In this document: positions 55,112 through 64,000 of the stretch, in pieces | Numbering within the stretch: the stretch's first letter is position 1 | How the letters are laid out: each line of letters begins with the position of its first letter | Assembly: GCA_052437175.1 (NCBI GenBank) | Contig: JBQVOK010000003.1 | Span: 487,980-551,979, forward strand | Direction: 5' to 3' | Origin: JACVCJ01 sp052437175 | GTDB taxonomy: Bacteria; Bacteroidota; Bacteroidia; CAIKAF01 | DNA: 64,000 nt | Notes under the pieces: generated by a model | What the model saw: the letters and a program-made list of their open reading frames with translations, nothing else | What the model was told of the DNA's origin: nothing | Database searches by the model: none | Made by a program: the position numbers and the translations under genes

Positions 55112-58100
55112 ACATACCCGTACCTACCTTCAGTTCTCCTTTCCCGCCCTGCGGATACTGTTTCTTTCGCTGTTGCTGAGCACGGGAGCTTTTGCACAGA
55201 TCGAGTATACCGCATACATCAGCAAATCGGGGATAGTACCGGGAGCCTATGCCCTGGTAAACGACGTCAATACCTCGGTAAGCGGTTCCGGTATATGGGT
55301 AAAACGTACGCCTTTTGTACGCCTGGAGCATACGCGCAAAGGACTTACCGATCTGCAATCCGGCACGGGCTGGTGGTACCAGGTGGTGTACAAACTGATG
55401 AACCCGGCAGACACCACCAAGTTCCTTACCGATACGCTGGTTATTTCGTATAACGATTCAACTTTTGTGCCTAAAAGTGCGCATGTATACGAAAACTGCA
55501 ACTGGATAGGAGTGGCTTTCCGGGTGATCAGTGTATGCGGGAAAACCGCCGGAGACCCCAACTGTGTTATCAGTCCGCAAACTTACCCGCTGCTGCCTTC
55601 CGATATAGAGATCATACCCGGCTTTATGCGTAAAGAGCTGCGTTCTTTTCCCGGCTGGACCGGAGGGATGGCCGGAGGCTCTTCTTCTTTCTCGCATCCC
55701 GTTTTTGATTGTGATTCCCTTTTTGATGTTGCAGCGGATTCGCTCGACCTGGATTTTCAGGATAAACGGACAAATCATAAAGACCAGATACGTAAGGAAT
55801 TTGATATGCCGGAGCCGACAGCCATGTACGCAGCCCGGGTGGCTTTGTATGGAAATCAGTATGATCTGCTGACCGACGCTTTATATACGGAGGCCGATCT
55901 TGTGTACATGCAGGCGAATGATATAACGGCTCCTGCGGCCTATGAATCCATGTTACAGGAGGTGCTCGCGGGCCCTTTTCGTACGTATGTGCAGCAGCAT
56001 CTGCAGGAACTTGATTTTCGTTTTGCCAGGGAATACTATACCCATCCTGATTTTGAAGAGAACGGAAGAGCGCTTCACCGGCAGTTCCTGTTTGATGCCC
56101 TTGCCGGGAAATACCTTTATTATACCGAAGAATATATATACGAAAAATTGCCGGCAGACGCCTTTCTTTTCAGCGAAGCATTTACAAAGATGATCGCGGA
56201 GAACCGGGGGGCAAGACTTTATGCTTTATCGGAATGGATTGAAGCTGTTACCGCCCTGGATTATGCTTATTTCCAGGACGAAGCAACCAGTTTCGAAGCC
56301 TTCGTTGCGTACCTGAATACGTATTCTGTAACGGTGGAGGAACTCAACGCTTCCTATCCGGCTGCTGTGCAGGAACTGTACCTGCGTTTTGCCGAAAAAT
56401 GTAACTATATAAGTCATTACCAGCCTTTGCGCATTGAGACGCAGGCCGAACAGCTTTTGTTTGCGCTCGATGCCCGCCGGGACAGTATCATAACCGATGA
56501 AACCGATACCCTGTTTGCCGCCGGATTCCAGTATGCCGAAAAGAATACAGGCTTTTTGCTTACCGGACGTAATGAAGCTAAAGATCGTTATCATGACGAA
56601 GAGCTGAATATGTACATTGCAGGGGAGTGCAACCTGGATCCGGAACAGGAAGCCCGTCTGCTGCGGGAATTACAGAAAACCGATGAGCGCTATTACCGGA
56701 TGCAGGGAAACCTGATAAAAGCTATATATGAGGCTGTGGCTTCGGAAGGGCCGGCCGTATACGATGAGCCGGCCGTAAAAAATATTATTGATGAAGTAAG
56801 GGATAACTACCCTGTGGAACAGGCGGAGCTGCCGGTGGCCACGCTAAAAAGAAATATCATCGCTGCGTATAAAGGGGAATCTTTTGCCGACAATTTCGTT
56901 ACGGACCTGAATACCTATTACAATCTGCGGACCAGTAGCTTTCGCCAGCTGTTCAAAGAAGATGTAAGTAATACAGACCAGACGGAAGGGCCGGGTTTTG
57001 CCTATGCATTGTGGGCCTACAGCCGCATGAAACCGATGCTGGAAGGGGTACAGGCTGCATACGGGGAAGAACGCAGCGAGCTTATGAATACCCTGCTGTG
57101 GGATGTTCCCGGTCTGCAGCATATACGCATAGAGAACAGTTATAAGGAAGAACTGAACGGCTATGAGACAAAAAGGACGGAACAACAGGCCTGTGCGGCA
57201 CAAATAAGCAGCCTGCAGGCCAATACCTATTTCGAAACAGGCATACCTTTGAGCAGCGCCAACAGCCTGAAAAATTCGGAACTGGATGCCGTGTATTTTG
57301 CGGTAGAAGCTGCCCGGACACATATCCATAACCTGTTCGATTCCCTGGCAACAGACTGCCTGAGTCCCCTTGCACAGAGCCGCGCCGATTCTCTGTACGA
57401 CAGCCTGAGCATTCTCTATTTTGAAGACCAGGTACTTGCTGACCGTATACTGGAAGCCCGCGACCGTTTTTCTCCTCTTACTGCCGGCAGCGCGGCCTGG
57501 ACAGATTTCCTGGATGCACTTGCCCTGAGCGGAAGCGGTATTGTAAGTGAAATGGCGGCTATGCCGGGGCGTGCATTTAATGGCCTGCTCGGTGATACAA
57601 GCGCCATCGACAGCAGTTGCTACGGCACCTTCAGTACGGCTCTGGCATCGGTGGAGACCGACGCCGTTACGATCTTTAACCAGACCCTGCTTAGCGTACT
57701 CTACGATTACGCGGGGTATTACCCGGCAGGCATCGATGATTATGTAAATGCTCTTTATGTATATACGCGCTTTATTCCGGCCTATGAAGCCGAATGCAGT
57801 AAACTGAACGATGCTGCGGCAGCTGAAGGCCGCCTGCTTTCACTGTCGCTTCCCCTTTTGCACGGAGGAAGCGAAGTGCCGGGTGTCGGGATCAGTGAGT
57901 CATACAATTCAGGCTTGCGTTTAAGCAACCTGCAAAACAAAAAGGCCGCTGTACCTGCTTCCAATAAGACATTGGCTGCGCCGCTGCTGGAAACTATCCT
58001 GCAGAATGTGAATACCGACGCGGGAGATGAAGTACGCGGAACCTGGCTGGCAGAGCCGTTCTGGATGCAGACACAGGCTCATCAGTATCTGTCGGCCCGG

Positions 58101-61100
58101 ATCGATACCCTGATCATTGAAACCGGAGACAGTACCCTGGCAGAGTGGAAAAGCGAGATACAGAACCTGTACCCTGACCTGTTCAACAACGCACTTGCCG
58201 CCCTGAACGATGCATACCTGCTGGGGCCGGATGAACTGGAACAGCCTTCCCCGGCACGTATACAGGATTTTATGGCCTATAACCTTACAGGTACCCTGAT
58301 GCAACAGTACCACGATGTGCTGAAAAGCTTCCTGAGTGGTAAAGTGGATGAATATACGATGCGTTTTGGCAGACAGGAAGACGAAGTTTACAGCATTGTC
58401 GATAATTTTGATCTGTATACAACACTCGATGCATACCAGGGGCAGTGTATCGAAAAAATGCATGTGTACGATGACGGCATTTCCATAGAGCAGCATCGTA
58501 TGTACTGGAATGCATCGGCCCTGCTTTTCCTGAGCCGTGCCGCTCTGAGCCTGCGCGATGTGCAGGCGGGAATACTTATGGAAACCGCTCTTACCGAAGG
58601 TCGAAACCGCGAGATATCACTGTTCGGCATGGAGGGGTATACGTCACCCGCTCCTAAAAAAGCGAATCTGGGAGCTTCTGCATTCACAGGATATGCCAGT
58701 ATAAACATAAGTGCTGCTGTACCGGACTTTTCGTATACATATCCTACGCCGCAGATCGTTACACAGGCGGGTCCTTCGGGCTGCGGAAATATACGCTATG
58801 TAACCTGGAATACGATCACGGGTGCTACGGAGTACGATCTGGAATGGGTATACATCGACAATAAAATATACGTGAACGGCCAGCAGGCCAATACACTTTC
58901 CGATATATCGTACCGGGCCTTCCAGCTGGCAGAGCCGGTGCGTATCACTACCAAAGAGACCAAGTTTCCCATACAGGAAGAATACCCCGACGGTAAACTG
59001 TATTTCCGGGTACGTTCGGTAGCCCGTATCATCGACAATACCAACCAGGATTACACGCAGGCCCAGTTCTTCCCCTGGATCGGTAATTTTACCGGCTACC
59101 CGGTAACCAGTGCCACGGTGTTCTTCAGCAACCCGGCAGGCATTTCCGGAGCCAACAGTAATAATAACTTCAACTGGCAGTGGGAGTGTACCTATGCCGA
59201 AGAGGCTAAATACAAAAAAGTAATTTCCTACCACGACGGCCTCAACCGCCCGGTGCAGGTGCTTACACACATGAGTTCGGACAATACCACCATTGTGGGT
59301 GAAACCCTGTACGACCATGAGGGGCGCCCCGCGGTATCCCTGCTGCCTTACCCTGAAAAATGCCGGCAGCTGGCCTATAAACCCGGCCGTCACCTGGATG
59401 TGAACAGTACGGTATTTAACAAGGTAGATTTTGAAACGGACCATATCACTACCAAATACCTATCCGGTTCGATCGGGGTGGCGCGTTATTATTCGGCCAA
59501 TAACGATTTCCTGGCCCTCGATAATGGCACCTATCAGTATGAGGGCTTACCCGATGCTGCCGGCTATGTATATTCGCGCACCGTATTTATGCCCGATGCA
59601 ACGGGGCGTCTTATCTCCACCTCGGGCGTGGGCGAGCTGTACAAAACAGGTAGCGGACGTGAAACGCGCTATTTCTATGCCAATGCCACCTCTACCGAGC
59701 TGCAGCGCCTGTTTGGCCGCAACGTAGGTAATGCATCACACTATAAAAAGAATGTAGTGGTGGATGCCAACGGGCAGATCAGTATTGCTTACGTGGACCA
59801 GAGCGACCGCACCATTGCCACGGCCCTGGGCGGCGAGGCCCCGGAAAATGTAAAAGCGCTGACAGGCAGCCCCACGGCCAACAACAGCAGCAAATACGAT
59901 CCGCAGAACATTACTGTGAACCTGATGGGTAACAATGTATACGATCCGGTTACACATACGAGCGAAATAAGCTACAATCACCTGAACGATATGCCTGGCA
60001 ACAGCGTATCATTCAGTTACCAGTATACAGAAGATATACAAGAGTTTGCCAACCTGGGCATCTGTATCTTCTGCGAGTACGACCTGGAAATTGTGGTTAC
60101 CGGTCCCGGGAATGTGCCGGTTCCGCTTACGATGGGTGGTACCACCTATAACAACGGGGTTCTTACCCGCCGCATTGCACCGGGCGGACCGGGCACGCCT
60201 GCCTGTACCACACAGGCGCAGCAGACCATGGATTTTACGGCCTATTTTGACGAAGTGGGTGTATATAAGATCAGTAAAAGGCTGGTCTGGGACAAAGAAG
60301 CCGCCTACCAGAACCTCAGAAATGCCATGCATCCTGGCAATAACACCCTGTCCGAAAAAACATTGCAGGACCTTGTGAATGCAGAAGTGAATGCTATTGA
60401 TTATACCGATTGTGATCCCGGTCCGGACCTGGAAGACCTGGGCGATAAGGAGCAGGCAGCCGTACTGCTGGAGGCGGCCAATACCCGCTGCGATGCCATG
60501 TATATACAGATGCTGCAGCAGATACGTCCGGCCCCGGCCGGCATTACCGGGGCCGATCCGGCGATCGGTTTTGGTAAGGTATACGAAACGGCGGGCTTCT
60601 GGGCAGAGGTAAAACTCTTACGTATTGCCGGCCAGTCGAATCCTGCATCGGGAACGCTCAACATTTCACCCTATGTTATTCCACCCACGATCAGTACCGA
60701 AGCCATACGGGCCATGGACAGCTGGCCGGAGGAATGGGAGCGCGAACTGGTAAAGGCGCACCCGGAATACTGCTGGTATGAGCATTGCCTCAGCTGGCAG
60801 AACCGCGAGGGTTTGTTCGATCTGCGTATGTCGCAGGTAGAGAACCATACCGAAGCCAAAAACCTGGGCTGGATGAACCCGCAGGATCATACCGCCGCAC
60901 AGACGGGCGTGGGTTCCACACACCTGGGCCCCTACTTCAGCAGTGGCAACCAGGAAGATGAGCCCTATACGTCTATTAAAAATGATATGCTGCATCAGCA
61001 GGATGCCTACGGAGCCGATCAGACGCTCTGGTACCTGGCCATACAAAGCTACAGTCAGCCGGTATTATCTGCTGCAGACCAGAACCGGGCTGCCTGGCAG

Positions 61101-64000
61101 ATATTCCGCGGCAGCTACCTGATGCTGAAAGAAAATGCCTACTACGATGAACGTCCGTCCGGATGCGATTACAGCAGTGATGCCTGGGCCATTGTAAAAA
61201 AACCGGATGAGCTGGACGGCATTGGCGAGGACGAAATGGAGGCCGCCAACAACAGCAACAGCCAGTTTTTTAACAACAACGGGGCTTACTGTACCCAACT
61301 GGCTGAAAACAATGCCCGTCTCTGGGCCGATCAGCTTATTTCGGGTTGTATCGCCGATAAAGATGAAATGAGTACGGCACAGCAAACGGCCTATGGTACT
61401 ATGCTGGACCGCTTTGAACAGTACAGCCTGAGCTATTGCGGCGGATATAATGCCACAAACCCGCTGGGCATGATCCTGGAAGCCGATCTCACAGCCGCCC
61501 TGGGTGCCGGCACGGTAAGCGCCCCCGTAACCTACCTGCGCGAGGCCATGACCCAGTACAATACCTATTTTGCCGGTAACGGAGCCTGCGAAAGTGTAAC
61601 TACGGGCAATTACAATACGACCTTCCCGGTTTCGGCAGATACAAACTTCTATACACAAACCTGCACCGAACTGCCTTTCTGCGGACTCAGCAGCACCGAA
61701 GGCATCAGAACCTTCCTGCAGGGCTGGAGCAGTTTCCTGTTTAACCGCGGCCCCATAAGTGAGACACAGACCTATACGGTAAACGGTACGGCTCAGTGCG
61801 CCGGATTTAGTATACAAATGCCGGAGACCACCTTTGACTGGGCCTGTTGCCAGGAGTCCTGCGAGGGCGGAATATGCACGGCCGGAGCTTCCGATTGTTC
61901 ACAGAACTGTTACGAAACCCGTGAGACCTGTGCGCTGATCCTGCCGCAGGGCGTAACTACAGGCAGCTGTGCCGGCTGCGGCATCGAGTTCCGCGACCTG
62001 GCCGATAACCTGATACCCATGCATAAGGTGCGCAGTTTTTATATGCAGCCCTTCTTCCAGGTGGCACAGCAGGCCAACGGAGATTATCGCGTACTCACCA
62101 CTTTTGTAAGCAATAAACTTTCGTACGATGCGGTTAATGCCGAGATCACGTTCAGTAACCTGGGCGCTAGCGTGAACTTTGGCTATATCGTTATAAAGAC
62201 CTCCGCCTGTCCGCGCGAAAGTCTTTGTGTTGCCACACCGCAGTTGCCGGAGCCCGATACCACAGACGACTGCTACGAGAACCTGCAGGAAATGGCCCAG
62301 GCGGCCGGGCAGGCACAGTTCGATGCCTGGTTCGACCAGCAGCTCAGCTTCCTGATGGAAAACCTGAATTGCCGTGCTACAGAGAACTTCAACATGACCT
62401 ACCTGAAGTCGGAGCACCATTATACACTCTATTATTACGACCAGGCCGGTAACCTGGTAATGACCGTACCGCCGCAGGGGGTAAACCCGCTGGCATCCAC
62501 GGCCTTTAACAGCGACGGTACCTGGAAGGGCAGTAATGTAACGGTAAACTGGACCTATGAGCCCAACCACACCATGGAGAGCCGTTATAAGTTCAACTCC
62601 CTGAATGTGGCTATAGAGACCGAAACGCCCGACGGAGGCTTTACAGAGCTGTATCCCGACGACCTGGGCCGCCCGGTGCGCAGCATCAACAGCGCCCAGC
62701 GCAACCGTACGCAAACCGCGGGATCTGTGGTAACCCGGTACGAAAGTTATACCGAATACGATAACCTGAGCCGGGTAACTGAAGTGGGCGAGAAAAAGCT
62801 TACCTATACCAGCGGAACCCTTACCAATACCTATAAGCAGGAAATTACACGTACGATCTACGATGTGCAGATCAGCTTCCCGAACAACAATTACAATTTT
62901 GTAGCGGAGAACACCCGCTTCCGGGTGGCACAGGTACAGTACCGGGCCAATGAAGCGGCACTGAATTACCAGCACAGCATCTCGTACAGTTACGATATAC
63001 ACGGCAACGTAAAAACCGTGCTGGAAGATGTACCGGCCCTGGCGCCCTTCGGGCAGCGCTATACCAAAACGGATTATTATTACGATCTGCTGAGCGGTAA
63101 GGTGAACGAGGTACATTACCAGAAAGGCCGGTACGACCAGTACTTCTACCGCTACACCTACGATGCCGATAACCGCCTTACGGTGGCGGAAAGTTCGCCC
63201 AACGGATACCTGTATGATAAGGATGCCCGCTACTATTACTTTGCCCACGGACCGCTGATGCGTACCGAAACGGGTGAAGAAAAGGTACAGGGCAGCGACT
63301 ATACCTACACATTACAGGGCTGGCTCAAGGCGGTGAATGCCGGGGCCATTAACCCGGAATACGACCCGGGCCGCGACGGACTGCATACCCTGGCCGGCAA
63401 TAACAATGTGCTCAGCGGCCGCGATGCCTACGGCTTTGTGCTGGATTACAACAACAGCGATTACACGGCCATACAGCCCGTGAATGTAAAATTCAGCCCG
63501 GTTATCGCCGGTACGGCGTATGGCAACTATGCCCTGCAGCACCAGGCTGCCGGCAGTCCGCGGGGTATGTTCAACGGCAATATTGTACGCATGACCACGG
63601 CTCACATGAGCATACAGGAGGCGCCGATGGCCGTGCTGGGCAATGCTTACCAGTACGACCAGCTGAACCGCATCACAGAGCACCGCACTTACGAAAAGAG
63701 CAATATGCATGCCTCGGGTCAGTACACGTTCAGCGGGGTAAGCCAGACGCTGAAGTACGGCAGTAATTACACGTACGATGCAAATGGAAATATAATTACC
63801 TTTAAGCGTTACAATAAGAATGCACAGCTGAGCGACGATATGAGCTATTGGTACAAAACGGTATCGTCCCTGGTAACAGGGTTCAACTACAATGGTCCGC
63901 AGAACCAGCTGGACCATGTGGGGGATGCGATCAGCAGTTCGGCGTTCAGCGATGACCTGATCGATACCCAGGGCAGCAATAACTATATGTACGACGGCAT
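55101..64000 (+). CDS. Giant exported Rhs/YD-repeat protein (truncated by window end)
   Basis: The frame stays open without a stop from ATG 55101 to the window edge: at least 2966 aa, 3' end missing. Signal peptide ends STGAFAQ (about 33). Residues about 35-210 look beta-rich. About 215-1190 are unusually helical and charged, with no recognised family. An Fn3-like segment follows (about 1215-1350). Rhs-type sequence then begins: ISYHDGLNRPVQVLTHM, VVDANGQISIAYVDQSDRT, a Cys-rich patch (about 2230-2300), YTLYYYDQAGNLVMTVPPQG, YTEYDNLSRVTEVGEK, and GSDYTYTLQGWLKAVNAG. Rhs proteins often end in a variable C-terminal toxin after the core; that part lies beyond this window. Its partner is the SpvB-like protein. 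Confidence 0.9.
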   Translation, partial: MKNKHTRTYLQFSFPALRILFLSLLLSTGAFAQIEYTAYISKSGIVPGAYALVNDVNTSVSGSGIWVKRTPFVRLEHTRKGLTDLQSGTGWWYQVVYKLMNPADTTKFLTDTLVISYNDSTFVPKSAHVYENCNWIGVAFRVISVCGKTAGDPNCVISPQTYPLLPSDIEIIPGFMRKELRSFPGWTGGMAGGSSSFSHPVFDCDSLFDVAADSLDLDFQDKRTNHKDQIRKEFDMPEPTAMYAARVALYGNQYDLLTDALYTEADLVYMQANDITAPAAYESMLQEVLAGPFRTYVQQHLQELDFRFAREYYTHPDFEENGRALHRQFLFDALAGKYLYYTEEYIYEKLPADAFLFSEAFTKMIAENRGARLYALSEWIEAVTALDYAYFQDEATSFEAFVAYLNTYSVTVEELNASYPAAVQELYLRFAEKCNYISHYQPLRIETQAEQLLFALDARRDSIITDETDTLFAAGFQYAEKNTGFLLTGRNEAKDRYHDEELNMYIAGECNLDPEQEARLLRELQKTDERYYRMQGNLIKAIYEAVASEGPAVYDEPAVKNIIDEVRDNYPVEQAELPVATLKRNIIAAYKGESFADNFVTDLNTYYNLRTSSFRQLFKEDVSNTDQTEGPGFAYALWAYSRMKPMLEGVQAAYGEERSELMNTLLWDVPGLQHIRIENSYKEELNGYETKRTEQQACAAQISSLQANTYFETGIPLSSANSLKNSELDAVYFAVEAARTHIHNLFDSLATDCLSPLAQSRADSLYDSLSILYFEDQVLADRILEARDRFSPLTAGSAAWTDFLDALALSGSGIVSEMAAMPGRAFNGLLGDTSAIDSSCYGTFSTALASVETDAVTIFNQTLLSVLYDYAGYYPAGIDDYVNALYVYTRFIPAYEAECSKLNDAAAAEGRLLSLSLPLLHGGSEVPGVGISESYNSGLRLSNLQNKKAAVPASNKTLAAPLLETILQNVNTDAGDEVRGTWLAEPFWMQTQAHQYLSARIDTLIIETGDSTLAEWKSEIQNLYPDLFNNALAALNDAYLLGPDELEQPSPARIQDFMAYNLTGTLMQQYHDVLKSFLSGKVDEYTMRFGRQEDEVYSIVDNFDLYTTLDAYQGQCIEKMHVYDDGISIEQHRMYWNASALLFLSRAALSLRDVQAGILMETALTEGRNREISLFGMEGYTSPAPKKANLGASAFTGYASINISAAVPDFSYTYPTPQIVTQAGPSGCGNIRYVTWNTITGATEYDLEWVYIDNKIYVNGQQANTLSDISYRAFQLAEPVRITTKETKFPIQEEYPDGKLYFRVRSVARIIDNTNQDYTQAQFFPWIGNFTGYPVTSATVFFSNPAGISGANSNNNFNWQWECTYAEEAKYKKVISYHDGLNRPVQVLTHMSSDNTTIVGETLYDHEGRPAVSLLPYPEKCRQLAYKPGRHLDVNSTVFNKVDFETDHITTKYLSGSIGVARYYSANNDFLALDNGTYQYEGLPDAAGYVYSRTVFMPDATGRLISTSGVGELYKTGSGRETRYFYANATSTELQRLFGRNVGNASHYKKNVVVDANGQISIAYVDQSDRTIATALGGEAPENVKALTGSPTANNSSKYDPQNITVNLMGNNVYDPVTHTSEISYNHLNDMPGNSVSFSYQYTEDIQEFANLGICIFCEYDLEIVVTGPGNVPVPLTMGGTTYNNGVLTRRIAPGGPGTPACTTQAQQTMDFTAYFDEVGVYKISKRLVWDKEAAYQNLRNAMHPGNNTLSEKTLQDLVNAEVNAIDYTDCDPGPDLEDLGDKEQAAVLLEAANTRCDAMYIQMLQQIRPAPAGITGADPAIGFGKVYETAGFWAEVKLLRIAGQSNPASGTLNISPYVIPPTISTEAIRAMDSWPEEWERELVKAHPEYCWYEHCLSWQNREGLFDLRMSQVENHTEAKNLGWMNPQDHTAAQTGVGSTHLGPYFSSGNQEDEPYTSIKNDMLHQQDAYGADQTLWYLAIQSYSQPVLSAADQNRAAWQIFRGSYLMLKENAYYDERPSGCDYSSDAWAIVKKPDELDGIGEDEMEAANNSNSQFFNNNGAYCTQLAENNARLWADQLISGCIADKDEMSTAQQTAYGTMLDRFEQYSLSYCGGYNATNPLGMILEADLTAALGAGTVSAPVTYLREAMTQYNTYFAGNGACESVTTGNYNTTFPVSADTNFYTQTCTELPFCGLSSTEGIRTFLQGWSSFLFNRGPISETQTYTVNGTAQCAGFSIQMPETTFDWACCQESCEGGICTAGASDCSQNCYETRETCALILPQGVTTGSCAGCGIEFRDLADNLIPMHKVRSFYMQPFFQVAQQANGDYRVLTTFVSNKLSYDAVNAEITFSNLGASVNFGYIVIKTSACPRESLCVATPQLPEPDTTDDCYENLQEMAQAAGQAQFDAWFDQQLSFLMENLNCRATENFNMTYLKSEHHYTLYYYDQAGNLVMTVPPQGVNPLASTAFNSDGTWKGSNVTVNWTYEPNHTMESRYKFNSLNVAIETETPDGGFTELYPDDLGRPVRSINSAQRNRTQTAGSVVTRYESYTEYDNLSRVTEVGEKKLTYTSGTLTNTYKQEITRTIYDVQISFPNNNYNFVAENTRFRVAQVQYRANEAALNYQHSISYSYDIHGNVKTVLEDVPALAPFGQRYTKTDYYYDLLSGKVNEVHYQKGRYDQYFYRYTYDADNRLTVAESSPNGYLYDKDARYYYFAHGPLMRTETGEEKVQGSDYTYTLQGWLKAVNAGAINPEYDPGRDGLHTLAGNNNVLSGRDAYGFVLDYNNSDYTAIQPVNVKFSPVIAGTAYGNYALQHQAAGSPRGMFNGNIVRMTTAHMSIQEAPMAVLGNAYQYDQLNRITEHRTYEKSNMHASGQYTFSGVSQTLKYGSNYTYDANGNIITFKRYNKNAQLSDDMSYWYKTVSSLVTGFNYNGPQNQLDHVGDAISSSAFSDDLIDTQGSNNYMYDG

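Noticed and set aside
61899..63248. Long minus-strand frame (449 aa) opposite the Rhs gene
   Set aside because: The plus strand is continuously open with clear Rhs motifs; the minus frame has no domain.

Overview
The window looks like chromosomal DNA of a Bacteroidota bacterium, most likely of the Chitinophagales/Chitinophagaceae type (inference). Supporting signs are the Bacteroidota promoter signature (TTTG or TTG, about 19-20 nt, then TAnnTTTG) in front of many genes, the lack of clear Shine-Dalgarno sites, a type IX secretion (T9SS) sorting domain, and gene families typical of the phylum. Base composition is balanced to slightly GC-rich. The exception is an obviously AT-rich island at about 23.55-25.65 kb. 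Region 1 (0-12 kb) is housekeeping: an exported EEP-family phosphodiesterase, an rRNA pseudouridine synthase, the 2-oxoglutarate dehydrogenase E1 and E2 genes (sucA-sucB), a conserved helical protein, then the protein-quality block clpX, clpP, tig on the minus strand, and tRNA-Leu(UAG). Region 2 (12-19.1 kb) has a cluster of 42-bp hairpin repeats and a tetR-tolC-adaptor-RND efflux operon on the minus strand. The RND pump gene is split by a single-base frameshift, and a 9+9 bp inverted repeat abuts tetR. Region 3 (19.2-30.4 kb) holds a tandem universal stress protein, valS, an AT-rich laterally acquired P-loop ATPase with a HEPN-like C-terminus (possible defence gene), two XRE regulators, an esterase-like hydrolase, a HigBA toxin-antitoxin pair and a phytanoyl-CoA dioxygenase-like enzyme. 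Region 4 (30.6-37.1 kb) carries small envelope proteins, a DUF523 protein, two paralogous lipoproteins separated by a GGAC tandem repeat, and a DUF4157 (eCIS-core) protein whose C-terminus resembles an HNH/His-Me finger nuclease. Region 5 (37.2-41.7 kb) is a compact six-gene operon: ECF sigma factor, small membrane protein (putative anti-sigma), CpxP/Spy-like protein, MbnP-like copper protein, MbnH/MauG-like di-haem peroxidase, and a YHYH-domain protein with a T9SS tail. The arrangement suggests an envelope or copper-stress regulon. Region 6 (41.7-44.1 kb) has a macrodomain protein, a Crp/Fnr regulator, a flavodoxin-fold quinone reductase and a DoxX protein. Region 7 (44.5-64 kb, running off the end) is a tightly packed operon: a secreted beta-rich protein, an OmpH/Skp-like protein, a lipoprotein, a 2505-aa SpvB/Tc-like giant, a LolA-like protein, and an uninterrupted Rhs/YD-repeat giant of at least 2966 aa. 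Every large product is predicted to be exported by Sec. The most interesting elements are this self-contained Rhs export operon, the MbnP-MbnH operon under its own sigma factor, the DUF4157-nuclease fusion and the AT-rich STAND/HEPN-like ATPase.
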